Assembly: GCF_001039575.1 (NCBI RefSeq)
Contig: NZ_JIBT01000019.1
Coordinates: forward strand, 1 to 54,228
Direction: 5' to 3'
From: Halomonas sp. PR-M31
GTDB lineage: Bacteria; Pseudomonadota; Gammaproteobacteria; Pseudomonadales; Halomonadaceae
DNA: 54,228 nucleotides
The position numbers and the translations under genes are program-made. The notes below the pieces were generated by a model. The model had not been told where the DNA came from. It made no database searches and saw only the letters and a program-made list of their open reading frames with translations. Positions 50,801 to 54,228 of the stretch are shown in pieces; positions within the stretch are counted from its first letter, which is position 1; each line of letters starts with the position of its first letter.

Positions 50801-51205
50801 ATGACAAAGTCCAATACCAAGCCAACTATTCTGCCGTTGGTCAACTTCATTCCGCCGCCGTTCCCGATGCCATCGAAAAACGACGAGCCGGCCATGTCTC
50901 CTATCTGGTGGTTGAACCAATGGATGGAAACGGCTAATTCGGCTGCCCGGCTCCAACTTATCTGGTGGGATATGGTGGGAAATGCCATGCATCAGGAAGC
51001 CGAGTTTTTCAAGATCATGGCAAACTCGACGGAAAGGATGGCCCAGGGCGTGATGAATCAGGATTTGCTGCGAGATCCCGCGGCCATGGCAACTCACTAT
51101 CGGCAAATCGCCAAGGATATCAACGAGGCAACGATGAACCGCATGACCAAGGTCTCGAATCTGTCCGAGGATTTCCGCGACCGCCTTTGGGAAGAAATGT
51201 GTTGA
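50801..51205 (+). CDS. Hypothetical helical protein, phasin-like pattern
   Basis: A 134-residue protein from ATG 50801 with GGAGG six bases upstream; nine extra codons in the open frame upstream are not supported. The first 35 residues are proline-rich; the rest is one continuous amphipathic helix with many Met, Gln, Asn and Asp residues (WWLNQWMETANSAARLQLIWW, NSTERMAQGVMNQ). The pattern recalls phasins, the coat proteins of polyhydroxyalkanoate granules, but no signature motif is present. The adjacent genes give no hint. Confidence 0.5.
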   Translation: MTKSNTKPTILPLVNFIPPPFPMPSKNDEPAMSPIWWLNQWMETANSAARLQLIWWDMVGNAMHQEAEFFKIMANSTERMAQGVMNQDLLRDPAAMATHYRQIAKDINEATMNRMTKVSNLSEDFRDRLWEEMC

Positions 51206-51213
51206 TGCGCCTT

Positions 51214-51945
51214 TCATAGACCAAAAAGCGCGGTAATCAAAGGCAGCAAAAAAGCCGTCAGCATGCCGGTCAGGCCCATTGCCAGGCCGGCAAAGGCGCC
51301 TGCCATCGCTCCAAGCGAGGCAAAGCTCTGCGCCGTGCCGAACCCATGGGCAGCAAGCCCCATGGTGAAGCCTTGAACGCTCGGGTCTTTGACATTGAGC
51401 CAACGAAAGATCATTGGCCCCAGCGCACAGCCAATGGAGCCGGTCAACAACACCAATCCTGCTGCCAGGGAAGGAATACCCCCGATTTGTTCTGCGATCC
51501 CCATGGCGATGGGCGAGGTCACAGAACGCGGTGCCAGTGACAGCAGTGTTTCACGCTGGGCCCCCAATATCAGCCCAATGCCAAGCGTCGAGGCCACCGC
51601 AACACCAATGCCCGTCACACAGGCGACTAGAATCGGCAACAACATACGACGAACACGTTCACGATGATCGAACAGTGGAATTGCCAGGGCTACGGTGGCC
51701 GGCCCCAGCAGGAAATGAATGAACTGGGCGCCCTGAAAATAGGTGGCATAGTCGATGCCCGTGATCAGTAGAAAGCCGATCAGCAAGGCAATCGCGACCA
51801 ATACCGGATGTGCAAAGGGTGAGCCACCCAGCAAGCGATTGATACGCGTCGCCAATATGAACGCGATCAAGGTCACCAGCAGTGACAACAAGGGGTTACC
51901 GGAGAGATAAACCCAAAGTTGATCGATCGACACTAGATTCATCAT
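51214..51945 (-). CDS. lrgB: LrgB/CidB-family protein
   Basis: A 243-residue membrane protein with about seven hydrophobic segments and the LrgB signatures SVTSPIAMGIAEQIGG and GLAAHGFGTAQSF. Members have been described as antiholin-like modulators of cell lysis or as transporters of pyruvate and glycolate-type compounds; which applies here is open. It overlaps lrgA by four bases, so both are made together. Confidence 0.9.
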   Translation of the reverse strand: MMNLVSIDQLWVYLSGNPLLSLLVTLIAFILATRINRLLGGSPFAHPVLVAIALLIGFLLITGIDYATYFQGAQFIHFLLGPATVALAIPLFDHRERVRRMLLPILVACVTGIGVAVASTLGIGLILGAQRETLLSLAPRSVTSPIAMGIAEQIGGIPSLAAGLVLLTGSIGCALGPMIFRWLNVKDPSVQGFTMGLAAHGFGTAQSFASLGAMAGAFAGLAMGLTGMLTAFLLPLITALFGL

Positions 51946-52301
51946 TGTTTTCCTTGGGTATAGCGTCTTGCCAACCAGTCAAGCACTTTGGCCGTGACCG
52001 CCAGGGTAACCGCCGTCGAAAGTACCAAGGTGATTACAAGTGTCCAGAAGTCGGCACGAATCAACTCGAAATGCATTATCAGTCCGACTCCAGCGGGGAC
52101 GAACAGCAAGGTCAAGTAACGCAGGAGCCCCTCGCCGGTCTTACGCAAGGCATCAGGCACGTGGCCGTTGATCATCAATCCGATCAACAAAATCACCATC
52201 CCCAGTACCGGGCCCGGCACTGGAATCGCAAACCCCTTGGACAACAACTCGCCGAGAAACTGACATCCCAACAGCACGCTCATGCCAATGATCAGTGGCA
52301 T
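51942..52301 (-). CDS. lrgA: LrgA/CidA-family protein
   Basis: The start chosen is ATG 52299-52301 with GGAGA six bases upstream, giving 119 residues; the open frame could extend 18 codons further but without a site. Four hydrophobic segments and the pattern PVPGPVLGMVILLIGL, LLRYLTLLFVPAGVGLIMH are typical of holin-like LrgA/CidA. It is the first gene of the lrgA-lrgB pair. Confidence 0.9.
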   Translation of the reverse strand: MPLIIGMSVLLGCQFLGELLSKGFAIPVPGPVLGMVILLIGLMINGHVPDALRKTGEGLLRYLTLLFVPAGVGLIMHFELIRADFWTLVITLVLSTAVTLAVTAKVLDWLARRYTQGKQ

Positions 52302-52423
52302 CACTGTCTCCGCTCTTGGTTGAAATTGGGGAATAATACAACGAAAGCCAAGCATTGCGGCACGGTCTCTTCATGGATCGTTCTATCAGTGACAACCGAT
52401 TGAAACGAAAGCCGATTCCAGAC

Positions 52424-52451
52424 TTGCATTTGATATGAAAATCGCTACTAT
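52424..52451 (+). promoter_or_regulatory. Possible promoter of the tRNA-Pro gene
   Basis: A TTGCAT -35-like hexamer and a TACTAT -10-like hexamer are 16 bases apart, about 70 bases upstream of the tRNA. The match is fair, not strong. Confidence 0.35.
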
Positions 52452-52522
52452 ATGCCTCGTTCCATGCCGGCCATTTCAGCACACTCTGATTTAACGGTTA
52501 GCATGAATCTGGAAACAGGAAT

Positions 52523-52599
52523 CGGAGCGTGGCGCAGCTTGGTAGCGCGCTGCAATGGGGTTGCAGAGGTCGCAGGTTCGAATCCTGTCGCTCCGACCA
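52523..52599 (+). tRNA. tRNA-Pro (GGG)
   Basis: A complete 77-base cloverleaf: acceptor stem CGGAGCG / CGCTCCG, D arm, anticodon stem CTGCA / TGCAG enclosing the loop ATGGGGT, and T arm GCAGG / CCTGT with TTCGAAT. The anticodon is GGG, reading CCC and CCU. The CCA end is encoded (52597-52599). A terminator follows closely. Confidence 0.95.
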
Positions 52600-52609
52600 G
52601 AAAGATTAC

Positions 52610-52652
52610 AAAAAACCGCCATCTGCAGCTCATGCTGGGTGGCGGTTTTTTA
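52610..52652 (+). terminator. Terminator after tRNA-Pro
   Basis: A strong stem (AAAAAACCGCCA / TGGCGGTTTTTT) with an 18-base loop region ends in a T run, 11 bases after the tRNA. Confidence 0.9.
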
Positions 52653-52770
52653 TTGGTTGTTTTTCAAGCAGTAACCAAGTAGCAACTTGATGAAGCTGCA
52701 TTGTGCTGCGACTTGCCAGTCTAACCTCAAGACTGGGCCTTTCATCAACTCTACAGCAGGGAAACATCCC

Positions 52771-53232
52771 ATGGCATACATGACGGGTCGTCTTCTACAG
52801 CGCGTTGGAGCCGGTATCCTAGGCATCAGCGTAATGTTCCTGACAGCGGGCTATTCTTACTCCACTGAAACCGAGCAAAAAGTTTCGGAATTGAGCGTCA
52901 TCGACAACGGGCACGGAAAGCATGCGGTGATCTCCAGCAAGAGTTCCACCGACAATGCTGAAACGTTATCCAGAAAACTCATCATTGCGAACGGAGCGTG
53001 CTTCTACGCCACGGCTCGCAACGCCGCTCCTACGCTTCTGATTTTCCCAAGCGACACCAAAATCACCCATGACGGCAGGCCCGCAATAGAACTTGAGGGC
53101 AAACGCTACTTCGTGGGAGCGCATCTAAAATTTACCGGTACCGAGGTGACAATCAGCGACGATCAGCGTTCTCAAATCAGCCCCTGCTCGCCTCATGGGA
53201 ACGTGTTTCAGGTGACGGGTATCAGCCGTTAG
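52771..53232 (+). CDS. Secreted hypothetical protein
   Basis: A 153-residue protein from ATG 52771 (GGGA eight bases upstream; an open frame of 28 further codons has no better start). A signal peptide is likely (MAYMTGRLLQRVGAGILGISVMFLTAG, cleaved near residue 30). The mature part has short strands and two cysteines, and includes the pattern LLIFPSDTKITHDGRPAIELEGKRYFVG, suggesting a small beta-barrel domain. I do not recognise the family. It lies between two tRNA genes and next to another orphan gene. Confidence 0.65.
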   Translation: MAYMTGRLLQRVGAGILGISVMFLTAGYSYSTETEQKVSELSVIDNGHGKHAVISSKSSTDNAETLSRKLIIANGACFYATARNAAPTLLIFPSDTKITHDGRPAIELEGKRYFVGAHLKFTGTEVTISDDQRSQISPCSPHGNVFQVTGISR

Positions 53233-53254
53233 TCGCTCCCGCCTAGCGCATTAA

Positions 53255-53289
53255 AAACCGCTACTCAAGAAGCGTTCGAGTAGCGGTTT
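53255..53289. terminator. Terminator between two orphan genes
   Basis: A 12-base-pair stem (AAACCGCTACTC / GAGTAGCGGTTT) with an 11-base loop lies between two converging genes, flanked by A and T runs. Confidence 0.8.
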
Positions 53290-53312
53290 CAATGGCAACG
53301 GCCTGAAGTGGC

Positions 53313-54050
53313 TTAATGGGCCTGCTCTTTTATTCTGCGACGATAACGCAGCAGAGTTTTCAAATCGCCGACAAGTTTTGCCGACTCTGGATTCGAGTCA
53401 ACGCCATTCGCTCCTCTGATCCCTTGAGGTTCATTCGCTGAGCGCCCTTCGCCAAACCGCTTGATCACCGCTTCGGCTTTTGACGAAAGAGATGTCGAAT
53501 AATGATCCGCAGGAAGATCGGTTTGATTCGATAAATTACGTACCAGCTCATCGATCACCCTATCCGTGGTAGACAGGGCTTCTGTATCCAACGCCTCTAG
53601 CAAACGCGCCTTTTCGATGTTGCCGAGTAATTCAACAAGGGTGCTGGCGTGTTGACCGAGTACCCTGCCCTCATCTTCCTGAACCTGGGGAGAGTGCTTC
53701 ATGACGCTCAACGCCGTCCGATAGAGATCCGTCTTGCCGGCATCGAGCTCGCCTACAAGGGTTTCCGCTTCTTTGGTCAAACGCTGCAGCTTGATTTCGC
53801 TACCCAGGATCGTGATATGAGTGACGCGTGGCCAGATCAGCGTGACAAGTCCCACGCCGAAAGCCAAGGTCAAGAGGCTGACGAAAGCGCCTCCTTCGAT
53901 GCGCCCGCTATGCAGATAAAAGAAGGCAAGCCCCGCCAATATGGCAAAAGCAGCCATGGCAAGAACCCGACGTCTGCGCTGTGTACTCCAAAGATCAGCA
54001 ACGCTCGCGTTTTCTTGGTTCTGAGCCTTTCTGCGTAGCGGTTCTTCCAT
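53313..54050 (-). CDS. Membrane-anchored hypothetical protein
   Basis: A 245-residue protein from ATG 54048-54050. A TTG start 36 bases upstream is possible, but neither has a strong ribosome site. A short charged N-terminus is followed by two hydrophobic segments (about 28-47 and 53-74) and a long, largely helical cytoplasmic part. No catalytic or binding motif is visible and no family was recognised. It converges with the secreted protein and lies next to a tRNA-Asn gene. Confidence 0.6.
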   Translation of the reverse strand: MEEPLRRKAQNQENASVADLWSTQRRRRVLAMAAFAILAGLAFFYLHSGRIEGGAFVSLLTLAFGVGLVTLIWPRVTHITILGSEIKLQRLTKEAETLVGELDAGKTDLYRTALSVMKHSPQVQEDEGRVLGQHASTLVELLGNIEKARLLEALDTEALSTTDRVIDELVRNLSNQTDLPADHYSTSLSSKAEAVIKRFGEGRSANEPQGIRGANGVDSNPESAKLVGDLKTLLRYRRRIKEQAH

Positions 54051-54169
54051 GAATATATTCCACGGGCTGCTTGATCGCGTAATCAACTGATTACAAGTCA
54101 GTTGCCGACGATTGACAAGCTATTGAAGGAAATTTCAGAACCGAGGAAGGTTTTGATGTTGAGAGACGC

Positions 54170-54228
54170 TGGCTCCCCGAACAGGACTCGAACCTGTGAC
54201 CCAATGATTAACAGTCATTTGCTCTACC
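54170..54228 (-). tRNA. tRNA-Asn (GTT), 3' part
   Basis: Read on the minus strand, the window end encodes the 3' 59 bases of a tRNA: the end of the D arm (GGTAGAGC), an anticodon arm ATGACTGTTAATCAT with anticodon GTT, the T arm ACAGG / CCTGT with TTCGAGT, the acceptor strand and an encoded CCA at 54170-54172. The 5' acceptor strand lies outside the window. Confidence 0.92.

Overview
The window reads as ordinary chromosome of a gammaproteobacterium, most likely a member of the Halomonadaceae (Halomonas or a close relative). This rests on gene content and order, moderately high GC, many close matches to Escherichia/Pseudomonas-type proteins (GrxA, Nei, PpnN, RF3) and Pseudomonas-like neighbourhoods (a cytochrome oxidase cluster with DUF2970 and DUF2909 genes; thrS-infC-rpmI-rplT-pheS-pheT-ihfA). 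The assignment comes from recalled families, not a database search. I see no insertion sequence, prophage, CRISPR array, plasmid or recombinase gene.

Layout. 1-5.2 kb (minus strand): branched-chain amino acid uptake (livH end, livJ), the repair pair uvrB-nei, and an OsmC protein with a small HMA-fold partner. 5.5-9.2 kb (plus): a DUF3015/DUF4105 envelope pair and ygfZ. 9.2-12.1 kb (minus): prfC-mscL-tatD; this MscL ends in a zinc ribbon. 12.4-17 kb (plus): a 55-residue protein, a beta-helix protein without signal peptide, a RegB/RegA-type redox two-component pair, an inositol-phosphatase family protein and grxA. 17.2-22.1 kb (plus): a divergent DUF1338-like protein, acetoacetyl-CoA synthetase, a PlsC-type acyltransferase and a LysM/degenerate-LytM lipoprotein. 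22.2-28.5 kb: the glycine cleavage system, with an AGCS symporter-gcvT operon diverging from gcvH-gcvP. 28.6-32.5 kb: a LysR regulator, yfcL-like, ppnN, a small membrane protein, a MioC-like flavodoxin and a DUF2788 protein. 32.7-39.7 kb (minus): the translation operon thrS-infC-rpmI-rplT-pheS-pheT-ihfA. 40-43.3 kb: an OmpA-family lipoprotein, a DUF2489 protein and a DASS-family anion symporter. 43.3-50.6 kb (minus): the caa3-type cytochrome oxidase and its assembly factors. 50.8-54.2 kb: a phasin-like protein, lrgA-lrgB, tRNA-Pro(GGG), two orphan genes and the end of a tRNA-Asn gene.

Themes. Energy and redox genes recur: an oxidase with a fused cytochrome c, a RegBA-like redox sensor pair that in other bacteria controls such oxidases, glutaredoxin and a flavodoxin. 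One-carbon metabolism is complete for GcvT, H and P, with a probable amino acid importer.

Sequence quality. Three genes (ygfZ, pheT, the OmpA-like gene) each contain a one-base deletion that fits collapse of a short homopolymer, and in each case restoring one base rebuilds a full-length protein. Since pheT is essential, these look like sequencing or assembly errors. The long C-terminal tail of cox15 may be a fourth case. I found no wholly new multi-gene system. The best leads are the DUF3015-DUF4105 pair, the Sco-like protein lacking the Sco histidine, the DUF1338-like protein lacking two metal ligands, and the HMA-fold protein without CxxC paired with OsmC.
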